A DNA stretch of 64,000 bases from Ktedonobacteria bacterium (GCA_027459785.1 DAIDGU010000053.1:104402-168401), one strand, 5' to 3'; numbered from the stretch's first letter, positions 9,321-17,999 are shown. The notes: generated from the sequence alone by a model not told the origin. Program-made: numbers and translations.

Positions 9321-9773
9321 ATGCCACAAAAGTCTGTGCCGGCGTCACCACACACGGTTCTGGTCATCGACGATGATGTCGCTATTATACGGATGCTGAC
9401 GCAAGTGCTCGCTGTGATCGGCCCCTATCAGGTGATCAGCGCCTTGAATGGCACTGCCGGCCTAGAGCAATGTATGGCTGGCATGCCCGATCTCGTCTTG
9501 ATCGACATGTGCATGCCAACTTTGGACGGCGCGCAGGTGGTGCGCGCGTTACGCGGCGACCCGCGCACCGCGAATCTGCCGATCATCATGCTCTCGGCCT
9601 ATAACCAACTTGCAGAGCGCCAACGTGGTCTTTACGCCGGCGTCGATTATTATCTACCCAAGCCATGCGATATCGACGTGCTGGCGACGGCGCTGCGCCA
9701 GGTGTTCGCGCTGGATGCGCAGCAGCGCGCGCACCGGCTTCGCACGCTGGCGGAAGCGCCGGGCGAGGTATAA
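9321..9773 (+). CDS. Single-domain response regulator (receiver)
   Basis: 150 residues, essentially one CheY-like receiver domain. All key residues are present: the acidic pair in VIDDD, the phospho-acceptor in LVLIDMCMP, the Ser/Thr switch position in IIMLSAY and the lysine in YLPKP. A ~25-residue tail follows with no DNA-binding domain, so output must be through a protein partner. AAAGGAG precedes the ATG. No histidine kinase is adjacent; candidates in the window are the kinases at 18080-20584 and 25589-26941. The gene ends convergently, 18 bp from the next minus-strand gene. Confidence 0.88.
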   Translation: MPQKSVPASPHTVLVIDDDVAIIRMLTQVLAVIGPYQVISALNGTAGLEQCMAGMPDLVLIDMCMPTLDGAQVVRALRGDPRTANLPIIMLSAYNQLAERQRGLYAGVDYYLPKPCDIDVLATALRQVFALDAQQRAHRLRTLAEAPGEV

Positions 9774-9791
9774 ACGTCTGCCCGTGCTAGC

Positions 9792-10865
9792 TCAAAAACC
9801 GTAAGGATACGTGATCCACTGAAAAGTCACCGCATTCGCGCTTACTTGTGTAAATAAAATTTTCCCTAGCCGACCGCCATTGCCCTTCAGGGCAATGGCG
9901 GTCCCGGTTTGCACCTCCGAGGTCGTCAACTGCGTGCCACTATAAGCAAGTGTGCGCAGCATGGGAAAATGCACGGCGTCGAAGCCGCCGGCGGGCAACG
10001 TGAGGGGCGCGGCGAGAGCGGCGTTGGGCAGTAGAATCTGGCCGGCTTGCCACTGTAAATCGACGGTAGCAGCGAGATCCATACTAAAGTTCGGTGTGTT
10101 GTTATTAAGCGTCCATGTGCCGGCTGTGAATGGTGCGATAGTGAGATCAACCGTATAGGAAACGATATTTTGATGCATGGTTGCATTATTAACACCAATG
10201 AATCGAGTAATCTGGCTGGTACTGCTGGAGATTGGCGAGGGTGATGTTTTCTTCCAGCACCACGTATCACAAGTGACGTGTTCATCGTTAGCTTGAGGAG
10301 TAGTGGTTGCCCATCCATCCGCAACAAGTTGTTGGTTCAAAACTGTTTGAAGTGTTGTGGCAGATATATTTGGCGAGCATAGAGCTAAAGATCGGTGTTG
10401 GTAGCCAGCGGATTCACTGTCCGCTGCGGCACTGACACTGAGGGAATCAGGGGGAAAGGCGACATCGGTGAAGTTGCTGCTCTGCGTGCTGGCTGGGGCC
10501 GCATGGGCGAAGGTGGGCAAGTCGGCACAGGTAATGGGGGCGGGCGATGACGTGGGCGGCAGGCTGGTGGTCAGGACGGATGAGCCGCTACCGGTGGTGC
10601 TGGTGACGCTGAGCATGCGCGTGACCGTGTTGCCGCGCTGCGTGGCCAGCACGGCCAAAAGGACGACTGCCAGCGCCACGATGCTGACACTCAAAGCGAT
10701 CACCAGGATCGATGGTTGCCGGCGCGAGGGTGGGGGTGCTGTCGGTGGGGGTGGGCTGGCCGGCTGCGGCCACGGCTCATAGACCGGGCGCGTGGGCGGA
10801 TCCGCTGAAAAACTTGCCCCTGGTCCCTGGTAAGGCTGAGTTTCACCAAAATTGTCGCGTGCCAT
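9792..10865 (-). CDS. Membrane-anchored exoprotein, tandem pair member A
   Basis: 357 residues: Pro-rich cytosolic tail (1-50), one membrane helix (~52-74), Ser/Thr-rich linker, then an extracellular domain with several Cys (for example CDTWCW) and a C-terminus QWITYPYGF that is nearly identical in the next gene. The two genes run in the same direction with 23 bp between them, a tandem duplication. Start is the ATG after GAAAGGATG. The central part (~10080-10440) is visibly AT-richer than both ends. A perfect 32-bp palindrome sits inside the gene near its 3' end. I recognise no family; a surface or wall-associated role is an inference from the topology. Confidence 0.78.
   Translation of the reverse strand: MARDNFGETQPYQGPGASFSADPPTRPVYEPWPQPASPPPPTAPPPSRRQPSILVIALSVSIVALAVVLLAVLATQRGNTVTRMLSVTSTTGSGSSVLTTSLPPTSSPAPITCADLPTFAHAAPASTQSSNFTDVAFPPDSLSVSAAADSESAGYQHRSLALCSPNISATTLQTVLNQQLVADGWATTTPQANDEHVTCDTWCWKKTSPSPISSSTSQITRFIGVNNATMHQNIVSYTVDLTIAPFTAGTWTLNNNTPNFSMDLAATVDLQWQAGQILLPNAALAAPLTLPAGGFDAVHFPMLRTLAYSGTQLTTSEVQTGTAIALKGNGGRLGKILFTQVSANAVTFQWITYPYGF
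9872..9903. repeat. Perfect 32-bp palindrome inside a coding region
   Basis: Arms GACCGCCATTGCCCT (9872-9886) and its exact complement (9889-9903) flank a 2-bp centre. It encodes the TAIALKGNGG segment of the upstream exoprotein. The paralogous gene has a palindrome at the homologous place (10969-11000) with different arms that are again fully complementary. Confidence 0.9.
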
Positions 10866-10888
10866 CGCACATCACATCCTTTCGCCGA

Positions 10889-11977
10889 TCAGAAGCCGTA
10901 GGGATACGTGATCCATTGCAACGTGATCGCCTGATCACTGACTTGTGTAAAATCTAATTTTGCAAACCGGCCATCATTGCCCTTCAGGGCAATGATGGCC
11001 CCGGCCACCACTCCTAGTGGCGCACCATTGTGATCGGAAAAGGAGAGTGCTTGCACCTGATGGTAGGTCGCGGCGAAGTCGTTGCCCGGTAGCGGCGCGT
11101 ACAGGGCGTTGTCCAGCAACTGCACCCCCGCCGCCCCGGCGAATTGCAGATCAGCGAGGTCACTTTGATCGCAACTGAACGTCGGTGTCGCTGCATCCAA
11201 CGTAAACGTGCCGCTGGTGAATGGGGTCAAAATAAGGTGGAGGGTATAGGTCGTCACATCCCCCGTTTGTTGAAGATTTTGCACCCCGACATACTGGATG
11301 AAGATACCTTTACTTTGAGGATCTGGTGGTCCATAGGAGTAACGCCAGCAGGGCGAACCACAGGTAATCTCGGCTGGCAATGTCGGCGGTGGCAGCGCGG
11401 TCCAGCCGGCTCCCGTGAGATTTTGCCCCAGGGTCGCCATCGCGGTGATGGACGTGCTGGGGGTGCAGACGTTGAGCGCGCGTTGCTGAAACCCGTTCGC
11501 CTCGCTATCCGCCCCCGCGCTGCGGCTGAGCGAACCGGCGGGAAACAGCACGGTGACATGTCGGCTGCCGGTTGTTGCCGCACTCGCCTGGGCGAATGCG
11601 GGTAGCGCGGCACAATTTCCCACGGACAGAGGCGTCGCGGTAGAGACTGCGGCTGGCGTAGTCGGGGTGGTTATCGCCGGCGTACTCGTCGGCCTGGGTA
11701 CGCCAGCGGCGGTTGTAGTCTGCGAGGCTGTGGTTGGTTGGTGCTGCGCGAACAGCACACCAGCGAGAACCACCGCCAGGATGATACACGCTCCCAGCAA
11801 GAGCCATACTAGAGGCGCTGTGCGGCTTGGCGGTGGAGGCGGTGAGAATTGTGCTTGGCCCTGCTGACCTGGTGGCGGCTGAACACCGCCAAACCACGGC
11901 GTGGTCGGCTCATTATCCTGCATGCCTGGCCGCTGGGGCGGGTGCTGGTAGGGCTGTGTTTCATCCCCCGGTCGCAT
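10889..11977 (-). CDS. Membrane-anchored exoprotein, tandem pair member B
   Basis: 362 residues with the same architecture as the following minus-strand gene: Pro/Gln-rich cytosolic tail (1-54), one membrane helix (~55-77), Thr/Pro linker and an extracellular domain ending QWITYPYGF. Conserved Cys pairs (CGSPCW here, CDTWCW in the partner) suggest a disulfide. Composition is more uniform and GC-richer than in its partner. The start is the ATG behind GAGGAG at ~11988, and an extended -10 lies about 55 bp upstream, so the pair is probably transcribed as one unit. Function unknown. Confidence 0.78.
   Translation of the reverse strand: MRPGDETQPYQHPPQRPGMQDNEPTTPWFGGVQPPPGQQGQAQFSPPPPPSRTAPLVWLLLGACIILAVVLAGVLFAQHQPTTASQTTTAAGVPRPTSTPAITTPTTPAAVSTATPLSVGNCAALPAFAQASAATTGSRHVTVLFPAGSLSRSAGADSEANGFQQRALNVCTPSTSITAMATLGQNLTGAGWTALPPPTLPAEITCGSPCWRYSYGPPDPQSKGIFIQYVGVQNLQQTGDVTTYTLHLILTPFTSGTFTLDAATPTFSCDQSDLADLQFAGAAGVQLLDNALYAPLPGNDFAATYHQVQALSFSDHNGAPLGVVAGAIIALKGNDGRFAKLDFTQVSDQAITLQWITYPYGF
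10969..11000. repeat. Perfect 32-bp palindrome, homologous position in paralogue
   Basis: Arms GGCCATCATTGCCCT (10969-10983) and its exact complement (10986-11000) around a 2-bp centre. It encodes the AIIALKGNDG segment. Compared with 9872-9903 three positions differ in each arm, and every change is compensated in the other arm. Confidence 0.9.
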
Positions 11978-12032
11978 GTATATACTGCTCCTCTGGTAAT
12001 GACCTCACACACGGCGCTGGCGTGCGACCATT

Positions 12033-12041
12033 AGTATAGCA
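12033..12041 (-). promoter_or_regulatory. Possible extended -10 promoter for the tandem exoprotein pair
   Basis: The minus strand reads TGCTATACT, a TGn extension plus a 5/6 -10 hexamer, about 55 bp before the ATG at 11977. No good -35 hexamer is visible. Confidence 0.35.
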
Positions 12042-12134
12042 TGCTTACGGAAGCGCCGCACCTATTTTCTGCTGCTTTGTACGCAGTTGTTCCAACGCCT
12101 CTTTTCTCGTTGCTCCCCAGTGGAAACAGAGGCG

Positions 12135-14696
12135 TCACCTCATCCTTTCCTGTGGGAAGGAATCAACCCTTTGCAGCTTTTCTCGAACCCGCGCATATTC
12201 GCTTGGTTTACGCCGTGCATCGATCGCGTGCAGGGCTTGGCGTCCAGCTTCACGTGCAGATTGCACATCACGGGTCCACGCGACAGCATCCTTTTCCAGA
12301 TAATGGCGCCACGCCCATGCCAAGTCTATATCCATGCGATCTTCAAAAGATATGGCTGCCCAAAATGGATCTCCCTCCACCAGAGCGCGATATTGCAAAA
12401 ACAACTCCTCGCTATCCTCAAGGCGACCTTCAAACTGAGCAGCAATGCATAGTCCCCGCAAAACTTCTGGCTGAATCTTTTGTGCTGCCTCTTCAGTGAT
12501 AGTCGCTGCGACGAGATAGAATTGACGGTTCGCTTCGACCAAATAATCATGATTTTTGTTCGCGTCATCCTGATACTGGTAGAGGTACATCCAAGCTAGG
12601 TGATAGTGTGTTGTTGCTAAAATTACTTGCTCTTCTGCCCGATCAGTATGCAGACTGTTAATGATTGCTTGCAGCCAAATCTCAGCTTTTTTGTAGCCAG
12701 GCCGCCTATTTCGATGAGTGCATTCTGTGATCACGTTGCCCAACTTTAGCGTCGTTGCTGCCCACCTCAGGAGAGCGATGTCAGGTGCAATCATCTCCGC
12801 TAAAGGTAACAGTGCCTCCACCGCGAGAAGCAAATCTGTAGGTTGCCACTCTGCCCGCTGTTCATACCAGTGTCCGATGTGCGTTTGATTATTGATCCAA
12901 CGATCAGGCTCTTGCGCCGGATCAATCACAGACTGCGCTTGTTGTGTTGCAAAAAGGGCTGAATTCAAGCTTGTGAGTTCGCCATTCATCTCAAACATAA
13001 TACCATGCACTTCGCCCACGTGTTCTTGAATCATCCCATACTCTGTCGGAAACGCTTCAGGAGTAAACGTTTTTAACGCTATTTCATAATGCTCAATTGA
13101 TTGCTTATAATCTTCGATATCACGTCCACGTCGGCGAAAGGCATCGCCAAGTTCGCTTTCCCCTGCCGCTTGCTGGATCTCAAAACCTGTTGCTGGATAA
13201 TGTTGTAATGCAAGGGATAGTGTTTTGATAGCTGCTGTTTGGGCATCATCGTTGTTTTCCATATCGGTCAAGCCCTCACTGAGGGCGCAACCTAAACGGC
13301 GCAGACCTTCGGCCCACTGGTAGGTATCCTTGCTCTCATCCAAGCATGGAAAATTGCTTTTGACTAAGGCTGTGACTAAAGTCTCTGTGGCTTTATTTGA
13401 CTCTGCCAGCGTTGCGTGTGCATACCAATCACTGCAAGCATTACGATCTGCGATGATCTCGCTATCACAATCGGCTTCCACAAGCCACTTCGCCAGACGA
13501 AACATATCCTCATTGAATGCTGGCTGTCCTGGCACATAATGCAGATCACGTAGGCAGACCGTGAGATATTGTTGGATGGTAAGAGCCAAATTATTATTTT
13601 TCATAATGAGCCACCGATCAGCTAAAAGTTGCTCGATGCCCGCAATCCACGCTGCGTCATCTATGTCGAAAACCTCCTGAACAATACGCCGGATATAGGT
13701 ATGTGGCCAGTGAATTCGATGCAAGGTGAATAGCAAGAATAGCACATGGAGTGTCTTTTGAGCTGCTGGCGGGAGTTGTTGCAGCGCCAGAGTTCTATCG
13801 CGCAAAGCAAGTAAAAGCGAACCGGGGCTGCCATCGAAGTTTGCTTCATCAAATAGCATATCAGAAGGTGCATGATCTTTGACCCAATGTATGAACGCAT
13901 CCCATTGAACTGTCGGTAACGGTTCTAATGCACAGATGATAGCGCCGCGCATTAGACCAGACAGCCTTAGCGCGAGAGCGGTATAGGTCGAGGCCGGGCA
14001 AGTTGCGACGACGATGGCAGAATGGGCGCTTTGGCGTAGGTTCATGACCAGACGTACCAGCTTGCGGGCATCATCCTCTGTTCCCGCCAGTTGGTCGAGG
14101 TCATCCAGCCAGATCACAAGGCGTTTTTGAGCAAAGGGTGTGAGATCATCTTCAAGTACATGAGCATCAAAAGCAACCAGTGTATGATATGGGAAAACTT
14201 TGCGAATCGCTTCCAACGCAGTGCGTGTTTTACCGATTCCAGGTTCACCGGTCAACACCAGAACACCGCCTTTTTTCGCTGTTTCTCCAAGCGAGGCGCA
14301 AATTGCGTTGAAGCCTGGCCAAACAAAGTAAGCGATAAAAATACTGCCGGGGTAACTCCATTCGGGGATATGAATATGACGTACTAGCATGCTACGCACG
14401 CGGGTCATGAGTGCAATCGGATGTCCAATTGAATGGACGACCCAAAGCAAGGTTTCAAAGCAACCAAGGATCATAACGGGAAAAAGTAGATAGAGGGGAT
14501 CGGTCACGATTGCCTGGAAAATCCACCAGGAGCGGAGTTGCAAGAAGGCGACTGATCCTTCTTGCAAATAAATCGAAATCATAGATGGGACATTACTCAA
14601 AACGATGGATACCAGCAAGGAAAGCAGTACCAACAATTGATGGTGGTACACATAATCGATCCTTTTGGCAAGCATACGTTGCTGTGATGATAACAT
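12135..14696 (-). CDS. Membrane STAND-type ATPase with helical (TPR-like) C-terminus
   Basis: 853 residues from the ATG at 14696, which has GGAAAGGAA at the right distance; an upstream in-frame ATG (14789) has no ribosome site. Two hydrophobic segments (~20-42 and ~57-88) anchor the N-terminus. An intact P-loop GEPGIGKT (150-157) and a Walker B VIWLDDLDQ (~200-208) follow, then an AAA/STAND-like lid and a long alpha-helical region (~430-853) with TPR-like pairs. Such proteins couple ligand sensing to ATP-driven assembly. GC content is below that of neighbouring genes. It follows the sigma-factor genes in the same direction after 124 bp and may belong to their regulon. Partner unknown. Confidence 0.8.
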   Translation of the reverse strand: MLSSQQRMLAKRIDYVYHHQLLVLLSLLVSIVLSNVPSMISIYLQEGSVAFLQLRSWWIFQAIVTDPLYLLFPVMILGCFETLLWVVHSIGHPIALMTRVRSMLVRHIHIPEWSYPGSIFIAYFVWPGFNAICASLGETAKKGGVLVLTGEPGIGKTRTALEAIRKVFPYHTLVAFDAHVLEDDLTPFAQKRLVIWLDDLDQLAGTEDDARKLVRLVMNLRQSAHSAIVVATCPASTYTALALRLSGLMRGAIICALEPLPTVQWDAFIHWVKDHAPSDMLFDEANFDGSPGSLLLALRDRTLALQQLPPAAQKTLHVLFLLFTLHRIHWPHTYIRRIVQEVFDIDDAAWIAGIEQLLADRWLIMKNNNLALTIQQYLTVCLRDLHYVPGQPAFNEDMFRLAKWLVEADCDSEIIADRNACSDWYAHATLAESNKATETLVTALVKSNFPCLDESKDTYQWAEGLRRLGCALSEGLTDMENNDDAQTAAIKTLSLALQHYPATGFEIQQAAGESELGDAFRRRGRDIEDYKQSIEHYEIALKTFTPEAFPTEYGMIQEHVGEVHGIMFEMNGELTSLNSALFATQQAQSVIDPAQEPDRWINNQTHIGHWYEQRAEWQPTDLLLAVEALLPLAEMIAPDIALLRWAATTLKLGNVITECTHRNRRPGYKKAEIWLQAIINSLHTDRAEEQVILATTHYHLAWMYLYQYQDDANKNHDYLVEANRQFYLVAATITEEAAQKIQPEVLRGLCIAAQFEGRLEDSEELFLQYRALVEGDPFWAAISFEDRMDIDLAWAWRHYLEKDAVAWTRDVQSAREAGRQALHAIDARRKPSEYARVREKLQRVDSFPQERMR

Positions 14697-14820
14697 AGCG
14701 GTGTGGTTCCTTTCCAACGTGCTAAAACAGGTCAGGCGGCTTTGATGCCATCGAGATGATGAATCCCTGCCGCACAAAACCAGCTTCAAAGGGCGATGAA
14801 ATCGCGGCGAAAACCTTCAC

Positions 14821-15633
14821 CTACGCCGAAGGTGCTTCGCCTTCAGGGGTTTGGGGAGTAACGGTTGCTATCAGGCTGTTGCCTTCTTGCCAATAATCGA
14901 AGTAGAGGCACAAGTGGTCGGGCCGGTGAGAATTCGTGCGCAAGTAAGCTTTCCGTGAACAGCGCCAGTACGTCGTGGTGATCTGCTTTTGCGCATCTTG
15001 GCGATGTTCAACCAGATACATCGTGGGCCACAATTTTTGCTGTAGATTGAAGAGGGTTTCAGCGAACTGTAGGGGTGCCTTAAGCACATGGATGTTGAAT
15101 GCTCTGCGTCGTATCCCATTGGGAAGTGAGGATAATTCAACCACTTCGCTATAGCTCTGGGGGATGAGCAGCCATGTTGCCGTCTCTTCTGGGATGAGGA
15201 GATTGGCGAAAAGGAGTTGGTACTGATACAGCGGATCGAGTGGCACCACGAAAACACCGCTGCTATCCGCAGGCAAATAGTGTGGGGCAAAAGCGGCAAA
15301 TTCACCGCGATCCCGAAGCATATCGTAGGCACGATCCAGAGCTTGATGGATAGCCGCGGTGAGTTCTCGTGCTGGCAAGGGTTGTTGGATCGTCTGCTGT
15401 AGTGCAAGGAGTGCCTGGCGGAGCGCTTCCGCCTGCGCTTCGCTCTGCGTCTGATGTACTGCCAACAGTTGCTGCACGTTTGCCATTACTGTCAAGAGTT
15501 CCTCGACTTGCGGGGTGGCCGTAGCATTCACCGGCGTACTCTGTATAAAGGCTTGTTGCAGCAGGGCTTCGATTCGCGTGAAAGCCGCTTCCTGATCGAA
15601 TGGAAGCGCCTTGTGTTGCCAAAACCAGGGCAT
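14821..15633 (-). CDS. Conserved hypothetical protein, paralogue of the 39578-40282 product
   Basis: 270 residues, no signal peptide or membrane helix. Residues ~20-130 are Gln/Ala-rich and helical, probably coiled coil. The second half (~120-250) matches the protein encoded at 39578-40282 in order and spacing: a PLDP(L/V) start, a (L/P)xxPEE segment, then a block with INVYQAPPQ there and IHVLKAPLQ here, then a (L)LQ(D/Q)K block. I recognise no named family. It starts 5 bp after the small gene behind the sigma factor, with AAAGGAA before the ATG, so it is probably co-transcribed with the sigma factor. Confidence 0.72.
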   Translation of the reverse strand: MPWFWQHKALPFDQEAAFTRIEALLQQAFIQSTPVNATATPQVEELLTVMANVQQLLAVHQTQSEAQAEALRQALLALQQTIQQPLPARELTAAIHQALDRAYDMLRDRGEFAAFAPHYLPADSSGVFVVPLDPLYQYQLLFANLLIPEETATWLLIPQSYSEVVELSSLPNGIRRRAFNIHVLKAPLQFAETLFNLQQKLWPTMYLVEHRQDAQKQITTTYWRCSRKAYLRTNSHRPDHLCLYFDYWQEGNSLIATVTPQTPEGEAPSA

Positions 15634-15638
15634 AGCAA

Positions 15639-16067
15639 TTATTCCTTTCCAAAAATCAAAAGATCCGTGATGGGGTTCGTGCTGTCTTCTAGTTCCGTGA
15701 CGAGGGCCATCGCATCATGCATCACCGTCAGATGAGGATTGCTCTGGTTGTGCTGGCGAATCTGATCGATGAACCAGCGCACAATGGCCGTCACTTTGCC
15801 AGACGTTATCTCAATCGGCAGGAAAAGACCCGCTTCCCATTGCCCAAGCGTGGGAGCATCTACCTGACCATCGGCCACTGGAATGACTAGGGGGGAATGT
15901 TCCAGGCATTGACGCGCCGCCTGGAGCAGCATGCCCAGGACGGATGCCCGTGCGAATAGTTCTTCCAGTTCCTGCCGTTCCTGGGAACTGGCTTGTGTTA
16001 AAAGCCTTGCGCGATGCAGCATGCGTTGCTGGGTGGTCAAACCATTGTTTGTCGTAATGTTATCCAT
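15639..16067 (-). CDS. Small protein translationally coupled to the ECF sigma factor
   Basis: 142 residues from the ATG at 16067, which overlaps the last 8 bases of the sigma-factor gene and has AGGAG just before it. The sequence is mostly helical and soluble (no membrane helix), with an LTTQQRMLHRARLL start and a QERQELEELFARAS segment. A cytosolic regulator of the sigma factor is plausible from position, but no anti-sigma motif such as a HxxxCxxC zinc site is present. I do not recognise the family. Confidence 0.7.
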   Translation of the reverse strand: MDNITTNNGLTTQQRMLHRARLLTQASSQERQELEELFARASVLGMLLQAARQCLEHSPLVIPVADGQVDAPTLGQWEAGLFLPIEITSGKVTAIVRWFIDQIRQHNQSNPHLTVMHDAMALVTELEDSTNPITDLLIFGKE

Positions 16068-16638
16068 GATACTCCTCACTGACCGCCAGAGCAACATAAC
16101 GCTCCCGGCAGGCGGTCAATAGTTTTTTGTACGAGCGGCGCACACTGCTGACGCTGATCTGGAGTTCCTGAGCGATAGCAGGAAATGAATATTCCTCCAG
16201 CAGTAATTGCAGCAGGCGTTGCTCTTCATCGCTTGGGGCCAGGGCAGCTATCTGTTCAGCAAAATCGGTTGCCGCTTCCCAAGCAGCGATGGGGTCGGCG
16301 GCGAGGGCAACGTCCAAATCAGCAGGCCAATCACATTCATGGTGGGTTCGCGCCTGGTTGTTACGCTGCCATTCGTGGATGACGTACTTTGCAACCGCCA
16401 AAACATAAGCGGTAACGGGATGGCCTTGATGATGATAGTGGCCGTGTAAGACACTGGCACAGACGCGCATCCACGTCTCGTTGACAATATCCTCCGCTTC
16501 GGCTACCGCGCCACGGGCGCGTACAAAGCCAATGAGCGAGCTGGTCGCTGTTGTCACCAGGCGATCAAGCGCCTGCTCGCGGAGTGTCAAGGGTTGAGCA
16601 GCATCGAGTTGGGCTGAAAGGTGCAGTCCGTCCAGCAT
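16060..16638 (-). CDS. ECF-type RNA polymerase sigma factor
   Basis: 192 residues. Region 2 (~20-90) shows the RGAVAEAEDIVNETWMRV signature that contacts core polymerase and the -10 element. Region 4 (~130-188) carries a helix-turn-helix (FPAIAQELQISVSSVRRSYKK) for the -35. No N-terminal region 1, as expected for group 4. Start chosen at the ATG at 16638, 6 nt after AGGGAG, rather than the ATG two codons earlier that touches the ribosome site. It heads a minus-strand operon with two small genes and perhaps the membrane ATPase. The cognate anti-sigma factor is not evident. Confidence 0.88.
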   Translation of the reverse strand: MLDGLHLSAQLDAAQPLTLREQALDRLVTTATSSLIGFVRARGAVAEAEDIVNETWMRVCASVLHGHYHHQGHPVTAYVLAVAKYVIHEWQRNNQARTHHECDWPADLDVALAADPIAAWEAATDFAEQIAALAPSDEEQRLLQLLLEEYSFPAIAQELQISVSSVRRSYKKLLTACRERYVALAVSEEYHG

Positions 16639-17030
16639 GATCATCTCCCTGGCAGGAGCAACGGGGCAGCACCCACGCCGTTAAGGTGACAGCCCATCCC
16701 CTGTATGGAAGATATGCAAAAGCACAGGACAACAATGCCAGCTTCTTAATCAAAGGCGAGAGGTGCAGCCCAAGCAACAACATAACGGTATTGGCTAATC
16801 GGTTCACATTTGGCATAACTACTCGAGTGATGTCCCCTTGCTGTTGGAGAAAGTAACTGCGTAGGTACGCATAGCCACAATAAACCCCCAACTGAAGTTC
16901 TCAGTCCTAGAGGTTGGACAGCAGGAGTAAGGCGTGGTATCACCTTATAAGAAGGTTTGTGCAAAACAGGCGTCCAACCAGAAGGGTAATCCCTACTTGA
17001 AGGAAATGGCTAGAAGAGGAGAAGGTAACA
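16639..17030. other. Divergent intergenic region, sigma factor and Bro-N gene
   Basis: About 390 bp between divergent starts. No open frame here has a ribosome site or protein-like composition. A weak TTGGAC/TATCAC pair (16914-16943, 18 bp apart) faces the Bro-N gene. A GAGGAGAAGG ribosome site precedes 17031. No repeat or recognisable ECF promoter was found. Confidence 0.5.
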
Positions 17031-17975
17031 ATGGAAGAAATGGGTGATTTGAATTTGACCATGGCACTGTTTGAGAATTTCACCATTCGCCGGACATGGC
17101 ATGCAGGCAGATGGTTCTTTAGTGTGGTAGATATTATGGCCCCTCTCTCAGGTTCATCGAACCCACGACGGTACTGGACAGACTTAAAGCGAAGGCTCAA
17201 AGAAAAAGAAAAGCTGGATGTCAATGAATCAATCGTCCAAAGCTTAGCGCTGCCTGACGCCGATGGACGCATGCGTAAGACGGATTGTGCAGACATGGAA
17301 GGCATTCTCCGCCTGATTCAATCTGTTCCGTCACCCAATGCTGAACCGCTGAAACAATGGTTGGCACAAGTAGGCGCTGAAACACTGGAAGATAAGGACA
17401 CTGACGCCTATATACTGCGCACGCGGCACAGATTAAAGCTGCACCTCCTTGATACTGCTCTGATGGAACTGGTTGCGTTTCGGGGTATCATCACCCCTGA
17501 GCAAAAACAGGCGTTACGCGATGCCAATTACGCCGGGCTGTATGGCTTGTCAGGTGAACAAGCATTAGTACGAATGCGACGGCTGCCTTTTGCGGCTGAG
17601 CCGGAAGAGTTCATGGGAACGCCGGAATACATCGCGAACGAGTTTCAGCGGTCCCAAACCGCCGAAGTGATTAAGAACCGCAATGTTCAAGGCGAGGAAG
17701 CGATTTTGCATGTCGCCGAGGATGTCGGCGTGCAGATCCGCCTCACCATCGAACGTATTGGTGGAACGATGCCGGAAAACATGACTATCTATCGAAGGCT
17801 GGCACGCGGCGAATGGATGACGCCCGAACTCCTGCATAGTGTTAGTTTCGATTGGAACGAGGAAGCAGAAGAAGTGGAAGATCGGGTCATTCCGATTTAT
17901 GAGCTAGTGGAAGGTGAAAGTGAACCACAGCTTATAGAGGAGCGCCACATTAACCCTAAACCAGAGGACCAGTGA
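17031..17975 (+). CDS. Bro-N domain protein (DinD/phage-antirepressor-like)
   Basis: 314 residues. The N-terminal ~110 residues match the Bro-N pattern: RRTWHAGRWFFSVVDIMAPL, then NPRRYWTDLKRRLKEKE, the arrangement seen in DinD-like and phage antirepressor proteins. The middle has QSVPSPNAEPLKQWLAQVG, also typical. The rest (~130-314) is charged and helical with no recognised domain. The family is associated with DNA-damage response or phage lysogeny control; which applies here is not decidable. Start is the ATG after GAGGAGAAGG. It lies alone between divergent and convergent neighbours, with a 21-bp palindrome 4 bp after its stop. GC is lower than the flanks, consistent with a mobile origin. 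Confidence 0.8.
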   Translation: MEEMGDLNLTMALFENFTIRRTWHAGRWFFSVVDIMAPLSGSSNPRRYWTDLKRRLKEKEKLDVNESIVQSLALPDADGRMRKTDCADMEGILRLIQSVPSPNAEPLKQWLAQVGAETLEDKDTDAYILRTRHRLKLHLLDTALMELVAFRGIITPEQKQALRDANYAGLYGLSGEQALVRMRRLPFAAEPEEFMGTPEYIANEFQRSQTAEVIKNRNVQGEEAILHVAEDVGVQIRLTIERIGGTMPENMTIYRRLARGEWMTPELLHSVSFDWNEEAEEVEDRVIPIYELVEGESEPQLIEERHINPKPEDQ

Positions 17976-17978
17976 GAT

Positions 17979-17999
17979 ATGTACGCAATTTGCGTACAT
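17979..17999. repeat. 21-bp perfect palindrome after the Bro-N gene
   Basis: Arms ATGTACGCAA and TTGCGTACAT around a single T. It lies between convergent genes, so it could be a bidirectional terminator hairpin, but no U-tract follows; an operator is equally possible. Confidence 0.75.

Noticed and set aside
9872..9903. The palindrome as an intrinsic terminator of the minus-strand exoprotein
   Set aside because: It lies about 80 bp before the stop codon, inside the gene, and no U-tract follows.
12095..12135. ACGCCTCT/AGAGGCGT inverted repeat as the terminator of the membrane ATPase gene
   Set aside because: The loop is 25 nt and no T-run follows on the minus strand; too weak to call.
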